DNA from: Leisingera thetidis
Lineage (GTDB): Bacteria; Pseudomonadota; Alphaproteobacteria; Rhodobacterales; Rhodobacteraceae
Direction of reading: 5' to 3'
Length of the DNA: 64,000 bases
Assembly: GCF_025857195.1 (NCBI RefSeq)
Contig: NZ_CP109787.1
Coordinates: 6,001 to 70,000 of the forward strand
Shown in pieces: positions 27,013 through 35,951 of this stretch. The stretch's first letter is position 1. Every line of letters begins with the position of its first letter. The notes below the pieces were generated by a model. That model was not told the DNA's origin. It ran no database searches and saw only the letters and a program-made list of their open reading frames with translations. The position numbers and the translations under genes are program-made.

Positions 27013-28968
27013 ATGAGCAGTGCAGACCCCCATATCAGCGAAAACTCCCAGTCGGGAACCCGTCCTGTCATCCGCCAGTTGGATGACAGCGCCATCAACC
27101 GGATTGCAGCCGGGGAAGTGGTGGAACGGCCCGCCTCGGCGGTCAAGGAACTGGTGGAAAACGCCATCGATGCCGGAGCGGCACGGATCACAGTGGAAAT
27201 CGCCGATGGCGGCAAGACGTTGATCCGGGTGACGGATGACGGCTGCGGCATGACGCCGGAGGATCTGCCGCTGGCGCTCAGCCGCCATGCAACTTCCAAG
27301 ATCGACGGCTCGGACCTGCTGAACATCCACACATTCGGATTCCGCGGCGAGGCGCTGCCAAGCTTGGGCGCCGTCGGACGGCTGACCATCACCAGCCGCG
27401 CGGCTGGGCATGAGGCGGCGCAGATCCGGGTCTCCGGCGGCAAGCTGGAGCCGGTGAAACCGGCCGCCTTGCGGGGGGGCAGCATTGTCGAACTGCGGGA
27501 TTTGTTCTTTGCAACGCCGGCCCGTCTCAAATTCATGCGCACCGACCGGGCGGAATCCCAGGCGATCTCGGACACGGTGAAACGGCTGGCGATGGCAGAG
27601 CCGTCGGTGGGCTTCACCCTGCGCGATGTGTCGGGTGGGAAAACTGGCGGCGGCGAAGGGCGGGTAACCTTCCGCGCCGATCCGCTGTCGGGTGATCTGT
27701 TTGACGCGCTGCACGGGCGGCTGGCCTCGGTGCTGGGGCGGGAGTTTGCCGAGAACGCGTTGAAGATTGACGCCGCCCGCGAGGGGATCCGGCTTTATGG
27801 CTACGCGGCGCTGCCGACCTATTCGCGCGGTGCGGCGGTGGCGCAGTTCCTTTTCGTGAACACGCGGCCGGTGAAGGACAAGATGCTGACCGGCGCCCTG
27901 CGTGCGGCCTATTTCGATTTCCTCAGCCGCGACCGGCATCCGGCGGCGGCGCTGTTCATTGATTGTGATCCGCAGCTGGTCGATGTGAACGTGCACCCGG
28001 CCAAATCCGAGGTGCGCTTCCGCGACCCTGGCCTGGCCCGCGGGCTGATCGTCTCTTCTCTGCGCCATGCGCTGGCCGAGGCCGGGCACCGGGCCTCGAC
28101 CACGGTGGCAGGCGCCACTCTGGGGGCGATGAAGCCGGAACAGCCCACCGCCAGCGGCGCCCCCCGGATCTATCAGATGGACCGCCCTTCTTACGGCGCA
28201 CGCAGCTTGTCCTATGCGGCGCAGTCCCCCGGCCAGCCGCAGACGTCTTCCCATGATGCGCCGCCATCGCCAGGCTTTGCCGACCTGGCCGGTGCCTACA
28301 GCGGCCGGGTGACGGAAGTTCGGGAACTCCCAGTGGCCCCGGGTCAGCTTTCGGATGCGCCCGAGGCTGCCGCGCCCGGGGCCGAGCAGCTGCCGCTGGG
28401 GGCGGCCCGCGGCCAGGTGCATGAAAACTACATCATTGCCCAGACAGCTGACGGCATGGTGATCGTTGACCAGCATGCAGCCCATGAACGGCTGGTCTAT
28501 GAAAAACTGAAGAAGCAGATGGCCGAAAACGGCGTCGCGGCCCAGGCGCTGCTGATCCCGGAAATTGTCGAGCTGAGCGACAATGACTGTGCCTGCCTGT
28601 TGGCGGTGGCCGAGGAGCTGGCAAAATTCGGGCTTGGCATCGAGGCGTTCGGCGGCAATGCCATTGCGGTACGGGAAACGCCTGCGATCCTGGGAGAAGT
28701 GAACGCCGAGGCGATGATCAGGGACATCCTGGATGAGCTGTCGGATCAGGGTGAAAGCCAGCTGGTGCAGGCCAAGATCGAGGCGATCCTGAGCCGGGTC
28801 GCCTGCCATGGCTCGATCCGCTCCGGCCGCCGGATGCGGGGCGAGGAGATGAATGCGCTTCTGCGGGAGATGGAGGCAACACCCCACTCCGGCCAGTGCA
28901 ATCATGGCCGCCCCACACATGTGGAGCTGAAGCTGGCGGATATCGAGCGCCTGTTCGGGCGCACCTGA
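27013..28968 (+). CDS. mutL: DNA mismatch repair protein MutL
   Basis: A 651-residue MutL. The N-terminal GHKL ATPase shows IAAGEVVERPASAVKELVEN, DDGCGMTPEDL and GFRGEALPSLGAVG. The middle is a Pro/Ala-rich linker (about 370-450). The C-terminal domain carries DQHAAHERLVYE, the metal-binding DQHAx2Ex4E motif of endonuclease-type MutL, plus ACHGSIRSG and CNHGRPT. It should therefore nick DNA itself, as expected in a lineage without MutH. The ATG at 27013 was chosen because homology begins shortly after. Confidence 0.96.
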   Translation: MSSADPHISENSQSGTRPVIRQLDDSAINRIAAGEVVERPASAVKELVENAIDAGAARITVEIADGGKTLIRVTDDGCGMTPEDLPLALSRHATSKIDGSDLLNIHTFGFRGEALPSLGAVGRLTITSRAAGHEAAQIRVSGGKLEPVKPAALRGGSIVELRDLFFATPARLKFMRTDRAESQAISDTVKRLAMAEPSVGFTLRDVSGGKTGGGEGRVTFRADPLSGDLFDALHGRLASVLGREFAENALKIDAAREGIRLYGYAALPTYSRGAAVAQFLFVNTRPVKDKMLTGALRAAYFDFLSRDRHPAAALFIDCDPQLVDVNVHPAKSEVRFRDPGLARGLIVSSLRHALAEAGHRASTTVAGATLGAMKPEQPTASGAPRIYQMDRPSYGARSLSYAAQSPGQPQTSSHDAPPSPGFADLAGAYSGRVTEVRELPVAPGQLSDAPEAAAPGAEQLPLGAARGQVHENYIIAQTADGMVIVDQHAAHERLVYEKLKKQMAENGVAAQALLIPEIVELSDNDCACLLAVAEELAKFGLGIEAFGGNAIAVRETPAILGEVNAEAMIRDILDELSDQGESQLVQAKIEAILSRVACHGSIRSGRRMRGEEMNALLREMEATPHSGQCNHGRPTHVELKLADIERLFGRT

Positions 28969-29000
28969 ATAAGAACCCTCGAAACTGAGGAGATTGAGCA

Positions 29001-30383
29001 GTGACACTGGAACAGGCCCCATGGGCCATCTACGTGCTGGCCGGACTGGCGGCGCTTTTGGCCTTGGGGGCGCTGCGGCTGCGCGGCCACGCAAGGCATA
29101 TGGAGCAGCTCAACGCTGATCTGCGCAGCCATAATGCCGGTTTGCAGGCTGAGGTTGCGCGGCTGCCGGAACTGGCGGATGAACTTTCCACCCTGCGCCG
29201 CACCAGCGAGAACGAACGCACCGCACGGTATCAGGCCGAGGCCCAGGTGCAGGCGCTGAAAGCCGAACACGCGGCGCGGCTGGAACAGCTCCACCACATG
29301 AACCAGCAGATGGAGCACAAGTTTGCGTCGCTTGCTTCTGGTGTGCTGAAGCAGAACTCGGAAAACTTCCTGAGCCTGGTCAGCGAACGCTTTCAAGCGC
29401 ACAGCAAGTCGGCGGATGAGGATCTGGCCAAGCGCCACGCGGCAATAGAGGGGCTGGTGAAACCACTGGATCAGAAACTCGGCCAGTTCGGTGAACGGAT
29501 CAAGGAAATCGAGCAGGCCCGCAACGAGGCCTACGGCGCAATCCAGACGCAGGTGAAGCATCTGGCCGAGGGCCAGGCCATGCTGGGCGGCGAGACCCGC
29601 AAGCTGGTGCAGGCGCTGCGGGCGCCCAAGACCCGCGGCCGCTGGGGCGAGATGCAGCTGCGCCAGGTGTTCGAAATGGCCGGCATGGCCGAGCATGTGG
29701 ATTTCGAACTGGAGAAAAGCGTCGGCACCGACGACGGGATGCGCCGCCCCGATGCGGTTGTGCGTATTCCTGGCGGCAAGAGCATCGTGGTGGATGCCAA
29801 GACCCCGCTGGAGGGATATCTGGATGCGCTGGAGGCGGAGACGCCTGATCAGCAGCAGGAGGCACTGCTGCGGCATTCGGGCCACGTGAAGACACATGTG
29901 CGCCAGCTTGCGTCAAAGTCCTATCAAAGTGCTTTGGGCGAAACACCAGATTTCGTGGTTATGTTCATCCCTGGCGAGACCTTTGTTTCCGCGGCAGTGG
30001 AAACGGATCCGGGCCTGATCGAATACGCCTTTGAAAACAAAGTTCTGATTGCTACGCCGACCACCCTGATGGCGCTGGTGAAGTCCATCGCCTATGGCTG
30101 GCAGCAGGAGAAGATGGCGGAAAACGCTGTCGAAGTGCAAAAGACAGCCAAGGAACTTTACGACCGGCTGTCGACGTTCTCGAAAAACCTTGCCGCCGTA
30201 GGCAAGTCGCTGTCGTCTTCGGTGAACAACTACAACAAGGCGGTGGGCTCACTGGAAGCCCGGGTGCTGCCCTCGGCCCGCAAGTTCGAGTCGATGGGCG
30301 TGGTGGCAAGAGGGGCTGAGTTGGAGGATCCCGGCCAGGTGGAAGTGGAGCCGCGCCAGGTGGCGCTGCTGGCGGAGGAGTAG
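29001..30383 (+). CDS. rmuC: DNA recombination protein RmuC
   Basis: A 460-residue protein starting at GTG 29001 behind GAGGAGA. An N-terminal membrane segment (IYVLAGLAALLALGALRL) is followed by a coiled-coil (about 30-150). The RmuC nuclease-fold domain shows TRGRWGEMQLRQVFEMAGM, RRPDAVVRIPGGKSIVVDAK and FVVMFIPGETFVSAA. RmuC limits inversions at short inverted repeats in E. coli. It sits 32 bases behind mutL, forming a genome-stability pair, and its stop abuts the next gene's start. Confidence 0.93.
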   Translation: MTLEQAPWAIYVLAGLAALLALGALRLRGHARHMEQLNADLRSHNAGLQAEVARLPELADELSTLRRTSENERTARYQAEAQVQALKAEHAARLEQLHHMNQQMEHKFASLASGVLKQNSENFLSLVSERFQAHSKSADEDLAKRHAAIEGLVKPLDQKLGQFGERIKEIEQARNEAYGAIQTQVKHLAEGQAMLGGETRKLVQALRAPKTRGRWGEMQLRQVFEMAGMAEHVDFELEKSVGTDDGMRRPDAVVRIPGGKSIVVDAKTPLEGYLDALEAETPDQQQEALLRHSGHVKTHVRQLASKSYQSALGETPDFVVMFIPGETFVSAAVETDPGLIEYAFENKVLIATPTTLMALVKSIAYGWQQEKMAENAVEVQKTAKELYDRLSTFSKNLAAVGKSLSSSVNNYNKAVGSLEARVLPSARKFESMGVVARGAELEDPGQVEVEPRQVALLAEE

Positions 30384-31688
30384 GTGCAGAATCTGCTGGC
30401 CGTGCGGGCAGGCGTGCCCGCTGATGCTGCCCTGCTGCGGGCGGCGGAGGTCGAGGCCGAAAGCATTGTCGCGCTGCTGCGGATCGCAGTTTCGGGCGGG
30501 TTGCTGGTGGGGCTGGTGCATGCAGCCAATGCGGTAAAGGCTCTGGATCAGGAATATCTATGGCACCAGGTCGGCCTCGCGGCGGCAACCATGCTGGCTT
30601 ATATGGCGGTCGGCGTGCTGATCCTTGCCGCAATCCGGAAGAGCGTGTTCCGGCGTTGGATGATCTGGGGGGCAGTGAGTGCTGACGGGATTTTTCTGTT
30701 TCTCAACTCCTGGCTGTCGCTGGTGAATTCCGGGCTTCCGGGCGATGCGGTTTTTGCAATGCCTTCCACCTGGATGGCGCCGCTGGTCCTGGCTTTTGGG
30801 GTGTTGCGGTTCAACCCGCTGCTGCTGGCCTATCAGGTGCTGCTGGTCGCGGCGGGCTTTGCCGGGCTTCTGATGTGGGAACCGCCATCGGTATCGGCGG
30901 ATGCGGTGCAGCGGATGCAATTGGCGATGGCAACACCGCCCAATCTGATGCGGGTGTTGATGATCGCTTTGGCGGGTCTTGTGCTGATTGTCGCGGCGGT
31001 GCGGATGCGCGGTCTGCTGCAGCGCTCGATCAAGGAAGCGCGGCAGAAGGCCAACCTGACCCGCTACCTGCCCGCCCAGCTGGCTGGCCGCCTGGCTGGC
31101 GGCGGACTGGAAGCGCTTCAGGAAGGGCGCCAGCAGAAGATGGCGATCCTGTTCATCGACATCCGCGGTTTTACCAGCTGGTGCGAAGGACGTGAGCCAC
31201 AGGAAGTGAGCCGTCTGATCACGGGGTTCCGGGCCCGGGTCGAAGAGGTTGCGGGCCGCACCGGAGGGCTGATCGACAAATACATCGGCGATGCGGCGAT
31301 GATCCTGTTTGAAGGTGAAAGCGCGGCGGCGCGGGCACTGGACTGTGCCGACGGCTTGCAAGCCGGGATGGAGGAGTGGCGCAAGGTGCGGGAGCAGGCT
31401 GGCGAAGAAGGTTTGGCAGCCGGGATCGGGGTGCATTGGGGCGAAGTGTTTTCCGGCGTCACCGGCACACCGGAACGGCTCGAGTACTCAGTCTTCGGTG
31501 ACACGGTGAACACGGCGGCGCGGCTGGAACAGCTGACCAAGGATCATGGGATGGCGCTGATTGTGTCCGAGGCGCTTCTGGAGGAAGCCGGGGTAGAGCC
31601 CGCGCGCGCGGCATGGACTGCGCTGCCGCCGGAGGTTTTGCGCGGGCGCCGAAGCGGGCTCGCGCTGTTCGGCAAGGCGCAGGGCTGA
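30384..31688 (+). CDS. Membrane-bound class III adenylate/guanylate cyclase
   Basis: A 434-residue protein starting at GTG 30384, immediately after the rmuC stop, with GGAGGAG inside the end of rmuC as its ribosome-binding site. Residues 30-215 hold about six membrane helices. The catalytic domain (about 250-400) has both metal aspartates (LFIDIRGFTSW and KYIGDAAMILF), the Gly-rich VHWGEVFSG, and FGDTVNTAARLE with the transition-state Asn and Arg. The Lys before YIGD and the Asp in FGD match the adenylyl-cyclase-type substrate pocket. The membrane region resembles a sensory module; its signal is unknown. Confidence 0.88.
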   Translation: MQNLLAVRAGVPADAALLRAAEVEAESIVALLRIAVSGGLLVGLVHAANAVKALDQEYLWHQVGLAAATMLAYMAVGVLILAAIRKSVFRRWMIWGAVSADGIFLFLNSWLSLVNSGLPGDAVFAMPSTWMAPLVLAFGVLRFNPLLLAYQVLLVAAGFAGLLMWEPPSVSADAVQRMQLAMATPPNLMRVLMIALAGLVLIVAAVRMRGLLQRSIKEARQKANLTRYLPAQLAGRLAGGGLEALQEGRQQKMAILFIDIRGFTSWCEGREPQEVSRLITGFRARVEEVAGRTGGLIDKYIGDAAMILFEGESAAARALDCADGLQAGMEEWRKVREQAGEEGLAAGIGVHWGEVFSGVTGTPERLEYSVFGDTVNTAARLEQLTKDHGMALIVSEALLEEAGVEPARAAWTALPPEVLRGRRSGLALFGKAQG

Positions 31689-31775
31689 TTGCGCCGCTGT
31701 TTGCCCCAGATCAAAGACTTAGGCGTTTTGCCTGCTGTTTGATATGCTGAGGCTGCGAACAGAAGGAATGGAGCA

Positions 31776-32099
31776 ATGCTGGAGATCTCAGTCCGCAAGG
31801 TGGCACAGGTGGCGATGATGGCCCGGGAATTGGGCCGCGCGGAAGGTGAGCTGCGCGCTTTCATCGACCGGATGGGCGAGGACCAGCAGGCGGAGCTAGT
31901 CGGCATTATGTGGGTCGGCCGCGGCAGTTTTGAGCCGGAGGAGCTGGGCGAGGCGATTTATACCGCCCGGCAGGAAGCAACAACGCCGACCGTCGACTAC
32001 CTGCTCGGCACGCCGCATTTGGCGGACAATCTGGAAGCAGGGCTGGAGGCGCTGGGCATTGACGTCAACGATGTTGAAGATGATGTGATCGGCCGCTAA
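31776..32099 (+). CDS. DUF3775 domain protein
   Basis: A 107-residue protein that is essentially one DUF3775 domain. It has LVGIMWVGRGSFEPEEL followed by A..EA.TPTVDYLLGTPHLADNLEAGLEALG, the family pattern. It is acidic and without membrane segments, so it should be cytoplasmic. The function of the family is unknown. It lies 87 bases after the cyclase gene and is followed by a strong terminator. Confidence 0.82.
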   Translation: MLEISVRKVAQVAMMARELGRAEGELRAFIDRMGEDQQAELVGIMWVGRGSFEPEELGEAIYTARQEATTPTVDYLLGTPHLADNLEAGLEALGIDVNDVEDDVIGR

Positions 32100-32124
32100 A
32101 CAGCTGCACCAGGTTCGCAACGCG

Positions 32125-32151
32125 AAAGGGCGCCGCAATCCGGCGCCCTTT
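32125..32151. terminator. Bidirectional intrinsic terminator
   Basis: AAAGGGCGCCG and CGGCGCCCTTT form a perfect 11-bp stem with a short loop, flanked by T-rich sequence on the plus strand (TTTGTTG) and A/T pairs at the stem base. It separates the convergent DUF3775 and saccharopine-dehydrogenase-like genes. Confidence 0.85.
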
Positions 32152-32168
32152 GTTGTGTCAAGCAGTCA

Positions 32169-33311
32169 TCAGGGCTTGCTGTCGACGACCTCAAGGTGCT
32201 GTGCCAGCTTGCCGATCTCGCCCATCCACTTTTCGACCAGGCCCAGGTCGCTCGGTGCGGCGTGAACGCCGGCGGCGATCTTGCCATTCATGGCAGCCTC
32301 GATGGCAAAGGACACCGGATAGGAGACCAGACGCGCCATTGCGGTGCCGCGCGCGTCACCCCAGGCGTCCATGACATAAGTCTTGTGCCAGGCTTCGGTA
32401 CCGTCTTTCTCGGCTTTCAGCCCGACGCAGAGCACTACCCGGTCCGGCTCGCCTTCGTCATAGGCGTTCTCGGCCCAGAACTGGTCTGACATTTCCTTGA
32501 GCCGGGCGTCGCCTTCGGGGCCGGAGAGGGTTTCAACCTCCTTGAATACTTCTGCCCAGGCATCGGCCCAGCCGTTAAGGCGCAGGGTGCCGCGGACGAA
32601 TTCCTTCACTTTCCAGTCCTCGCCGAATTCGTACTGGCCCATGAAGGGGATCGAGTCGCGGTTCGGGTAGACTTCGAAGCTTTCCGGGGCGGGCAGCGGT
32701 GCGTCGTAGGAGGAGATTGCGTCCCAGGGGCGGGCGATGTCCAGTTCCTTGAAATCGCGGATCGACTTGGACGGCGACCGCAGCGCCTTGAGCACGCCAA
32801 GCGGCGACCAGCTGAACTTGTAGCGGAACGGGTTCGGTGTCTTGGGGATGCCGCCGCAATAGGAGATGAAGCTGATCTCATTCTCCGTGTCATAGGCATC
32901 GGAGGCCTTGTAGTCCGCCACCAGCGCATGCGCCATCAGGTGGTCGATGCCCGGATCCAGGCCGACCTCGTTGATCAGGCAGGCGCCGGCAACCTTGGCT
33001 TTTTTGTCCAGCGCGCGCATCTCCGGCGCGATGTAGGATGAGGAGACGAAATGAGCTCCGTGACTGATCGCGAGTTCGGCCAGCGGCACGTGCCAGTCGC
33101 CGGGCAGCATCGAGACGATAACATCCTTCGGGCTCAGCATCTGGCCCAGGTTGGCCAGGCTGAAGCTGTGAATGTTGGTGGTCAGGTCGCCCACGGCCTC
33201 GCGGGCCTTGTCGGTTGTCCGGTTCCAGACCGCGACATTATGGCCCGCTTCCAGCAGGCGGCGCAGGCCGGGAATGGCGGAGAGGCCGGTGCCGCACCAA
33301 TGAATTGTCAT
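32169..33311 (-). CDS. Saccharopine dehydrogenase-like protein (glutamate-forming / LYS9 type)
   Basis: A 380-residue oxidoreductase. It begins MTIHWCGTGLSAIPGLRRLL, a Rossmann-type nucleotide fold, and continues VSSSYIAPEMRALDKKAKVAG and CLINEVGLDPGIDHLMAH, the signature of the saccharopine reductase family. The ATG at 33311 follows GGGAGA. Together with the gene upstream it could perform the two saccharopine steps of lysine breakdown, lysine to saccharopine to aminoadipate semialdehyde plus glutamate. Direction and substrate are inferred from family only. Confidence 0.85.
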   Translation of the reverse strand: MTIHWCGTGLSAIPGLRRLLEAGHNVAVWNRTTDKAREAVGDLTTNIHSFSLANLGQMLSPKDVIVSMLPGDWHVPLAELAISHGAHFVSSSYIAPEMRALDKKAKVAGACLINEVGLDPGIDHLMAHALVADYKASDAYDTENEISFISYCGGIPKTPNPFRYKFSWSPLGVLKALRSPSKSIRDFKELDIARPWDAISSYDAPLPAPESFEVYPNRDSIPFMGQYEFGEDWKVKEFVRGTLRLNGWADAWAEVFKEVETLSGPEGDARLKEMSDQFWAENAYDEGEPDRVVLCVGLKAEKDGTEAWHKTYVMDAWGDARGTAMARLVSYPVSFAIEAAMNGKIAAGVHAAPSDLGLVEKWMGEIGKLAQHLEVVDSKP

Positions 33312-33456
33312 TTTTGGTCTCCCTTGCTTGTTCGGCGGAGGCATGAAAAGCCGTTCGTCCGGCGGCATGCCGGGCAGCGCCCGTCCGCCACCAAAGGCGG
33401 GCGCTTTGCTTCCGCCCGCGGACGGCCGCAGCCGTCACTGCGAGCGGAATGATGCT

Positions 33457-34509
33457 TCATACTGGCAGGTGCTCCAGGAAGGTGGTCTTGGCCCGGGCCC
33501 AGACGCCGCCTTCCAGATCGGTCAGCGTCTGCAGCGAGGGCAGGAGCTGGGCGGCATAATCTTCGGAGCTTTCCACCGGCAGCATCGAGGGCAGGTTGTC
33601 GATCGCCATTACGTCGAGCACCGGGTTTTCCGCGACACGCAGGGCGGGGGCGTCCCAGGTGGTGGCGCGGTCATAGACCGGCACAGGGTTGTAATCGCTG
33701 TCCGGGTCACAGGCGACATCGCCGATGGCGGTCAGCTTGCGGTCTGCGGCCAGTGCCTCGCGCGGCACAAAGACCGGGGTGCCGGGGCGGGCGAAGATGC
33801 AATTGAGGAAAAGGTCATGGGCCAGGATCTCCGGGAAGGGGCCGCCATGGGCGGTTTCACCCATGTCCCATTTGGTGACTTCGATGCCCATGGCCTCGCA
33901 GAGATCGGCAGCACCGGTGCCGACCCGGCCGAGCGCGCCGATCACGATGGCAGACGGACGGTCCATGTTCAGCGTGTCCAGCTCCGCACCCAGGTCCGTT
34001 AGCAGCGCATCCTTGCCGGGATAGACGCCAACCGGCCCGCAGAGTTCGCCGCGCTGCTGGGCAGCCCAGGATTTCAGCGTCACCGCGGCGCCGGCATAAC
34101 CCGCCCAATAGCCAAAGGCAGCAACCCTGCGGCCGGTCTCATCCACCAGATACTCCAGATCATAGAGCGTGCCGCCGCCGGCCTTGAACCGCTCCAGGAG
34201 CGCCTTGCCACAGTGCTGGCCCTTGAAGGCATGGCCGAACATGATGTGGCGGTGGGGCAGCGGGGTGCCGTCCTCGGGCAATTCCTTCAGGCCGAAGATG
34301 ATCGCGTCCTCAGGCGCCTCGGGCCAGGAGTTCTCCGGCGCAATCTCGCAGCCTGCATCAATGTAGCCCTGCAGCGGGACTGCCCGCACGGAGCTCTCCT
34401 CTACCGTGACCTTGATGCCGTCTGACAACAGTGCCCTGGCGCCATCAGGAGTCAGGCCAACCCGCTCTTCATTGGGGCGCTGTTCGGCCCGTACCCACAG
34501 ATGAGTCAT
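33457..34509 (-). CDS. Saccharopine dehydrogenase-like protein (lysine-forming / LYS1 type)
   Basis: A 350-residue protein of the alanine dehydrogenase/LYS1 fold. The N-terminus THLWVRAEQRPNEERVGLTPDGA is typical, with FGLKELPEDGTPLPHRHIMFGHAFKGQ and VIGALGRVGTGAADLCEA (nucleotide-binding). The ATG at 34509 follows AAGGAC. It lies 145 bases upstream of the LYS9-type gene in the same direction and 11 bases after a GST gene. The pair resembles a split version of the plant and animal LKR/SDH enzyme. Confidence 0.85.
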   Translation of the reverse strand: MTHLWVRAEQRPNEERVGLTPDGARALLSDGIKVTVEESSVRAVPLQGYIDAGCEIAPENSWPEAPEDAIIFGLKELPEDGTPLPHRHIMFGHAFKGQHCGKALLERFKAGGGTLYDLEYLVDETGRRVAAFGYWAGYAGAAVTLKSWAAQQRGELCGPVGVYPGKDALLTDLGAELDTLNMDRPSAIVIGALGRVGTGAADLCEAMGIEVTKWDMGETAHGGPFPEILAHDLFLNCIFARPGTPVFVPREALAADRKLTAIGDVACDPDSDYNPVPVYDRATTWDAPALRVAENPVLDVMAIDNLPSMLPVESSEDYAAQLLPSLQTLTDLEGGVWARAKTTFLEHLPV

Positions 34510-34520
34510 CTTCTTGTCCT

Positions 34521-35135
34521 TCAAAGCATTCCCTTGGCATAGGCTGCGCGCACCGACCCGCGCTGTTCCATTGCCGTCATGAAGTTCTGGATTTTGGGGA
34601 AGTTTTCGACCTTGACCCCGTCACCGTCCAGCCAGGTGCAGACCACATAGAGGTAGCAATCGGCGAGGCTGACTTCCTCGCCCAGCACAAAGGGGCCGCG
34701 CAGCCCGGACTGGCTGATGTATTCGCAGGAGGCTGTCATGGTCTGCGGCACCTTGGCCTGCATGTCCTTGTAGCTGGAGGTCTTGCCGGCCCAACGGCTG
34801 CCGCGCAGCTTGTGGGCGTGGTTCACATGCATGGTTGAGGCAAGGTAGAACATCACCTCGCGCATCCGGGCCAGACGCACCGGGTCCTTCGGGCGCAGAC
34901 CGGCGTCCGGCGCCTTGTCGGCGATGAATTCCAACAACGCGCCGGTTTCGGTCAGGATGCCCCCCTCCACCGCCAGCGCGGGCACCCGGCCTTTGGGGTT
35001 GATCTGGGCATAGGCCGCGCCGGTCTGCTCCTTGGCGGCAAAGTCGATTTTCACCGTCTCATACTCGATCCCGGCCTCTTCCAGCGCGATGGCCACGGCC
35101 ACCGAGATTGTATTGGGGGCGTAATAGAACTGCAT
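34521..35135 (-). CDS. Glutathione S-transferase family protein
   Basis: A 204-residue GST. The N-terminal thioredoxin-like domain reads MQFYYAPNTISVAVAIALEEAG and NPKGRVPALAVEGGILTETGALLEFIAD, with the cis-proline and the ETGA glutathione-binding segment. The all-alpha C-terminal domain ends near VENFPKIQNFMTAMEQRGSV. The ATG at 35135 follows GGAGGAGG. It sits inside an operon between a histidine phosphatase and two saccharopine-dehydrogenase-like genes; its substrate is unknown. Confidence 0.88.
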   Translation of the reverse strand: MQFYYAPNTISVAVAIALEEAGIEYETVKIDFAAKEQTGAAYAQINPKGRVPALAVEGGILTETGALLEFIADKAPDAGLRPKDPVRLARMREVMFYLASTMHVNHAHKLRGSRWAGKTSSYKDMQAKVPQTMTASCEYISQSGLRGPFVLGEEVSLADCYLYVVCTWLDGDGVKVENFPKIQNFMTAMEQRGSVRAAYAKGML

Positions 35136-35155
35136 GTTTTTCCTCCTCCCTGACG

Positions 35156-35806
35156 TCACAGATGTGTCTGGGCAAAATGTCGGTCCGGCGCTTCCAGATG
35201 CGGCACTGCGTTGAACAAAACCGGGCTCCAGTGGCCGCCGATGGGAAACAGCCGGTGCATAGAGGTGTTCATGACCGCAAGCGCAATCCGCGCCATGCCC
35301 GCGGTGTCCAGCCCCAGAGTCTGACGCATTGCCATCGAGATCAGCCCGCCGGAGGTCACCACCAGTGCCGGGCCGTCACCTGCAGCGATTTCCTCCAGCG
35401 CCTGCCGTGTCCGCGTTTCGAAATGCGACCAGCTTTCGTAAGGCTCTGCAATCTCACCTGCGGCCCAGGCGGTGAAAACCTTGGGCAGGTGGTCGACAAA
35501 GCCTTCGCGCTCCTCCGGTACCGCCAGCCCATGCTGATCGCGCATCGCCTCGGCGAGGGTGAAATACTCCATCTCGTTGAGGCGGGCGTCCTGCACAACT
35601 TCGGTGTATCCCATCGAGGCGGCGGTTTCGATATGCCGGGTCAGCGTGCCGCAGTAGACGCGCGGATGGTGATTGCCGCTGCTGCGCAGATGCTCCCCCA
35701 GCCAGGCCGCCTGCTGGTGGCCCAGGTCGCTCAGACGGTCATAGCTCGCCTCGTCCCGGGCGCTGGTATTGGCCTGGCCGTGGCGGATCAGCGTGATGTG
35801 GGACAT
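35156..35806 (-). CDS. Histidine phosphatase superfamily protein
   Basis: A 216-residue protein with the phosphohistidine motif LIRHGQAN at residues 6-13 and later motifs [32 protein letters not shown] and [14 protein letters not shown] (the catalytic histidine is replaced by serine in this last TSGG segment, where many members read SHGG). It belongs to the phosphoglycerate-mutase-like branch, mostly small-molecule phosphatases. First gene of the operon that continues with the GST and the saccharopine-dehydrogenase-like genes. Confidence 0.82.
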   Translation of the reverse strand: MSHITLIRHGQANTSARDEASYDRLSDLGHQQAAWLGEHLRSSGNHHPRVYCGTLTRHIETAASMGYTEVVQDARLNEMEYFTLAEAMRDQHGLAVPEEREGFVDHLPKVFTAWAAGEIAEPYESWSHFETRTRQALEEIAAGDGPALVVTSGGLISMAMRQTLGLDTAGMARIALAVMNTSMHRLFPIGGHWSPVLFNAVPHLEAPDRHFAQTHL

Positions 35807-35951
35807 CGACAGGCGGCTCCGTTGTTACCGGGAAAGTCTTAGGGGAGGTTCCGGGCAGAGGGAAGAGAGGGTTTGGGCAGTGGTTCCATCAATTCCATTG
35901 AGAGCGGGAAAAACTTGGAGCACTGTGGGCTTGTCAGCCAGGAGATATGTG

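Noticed and set aside
26992..29094. 700-codon open frame on the minus strand
   Set aside because: Antisense to mutL, which has complete conserved motifs; no ribosome-binding site or domain.
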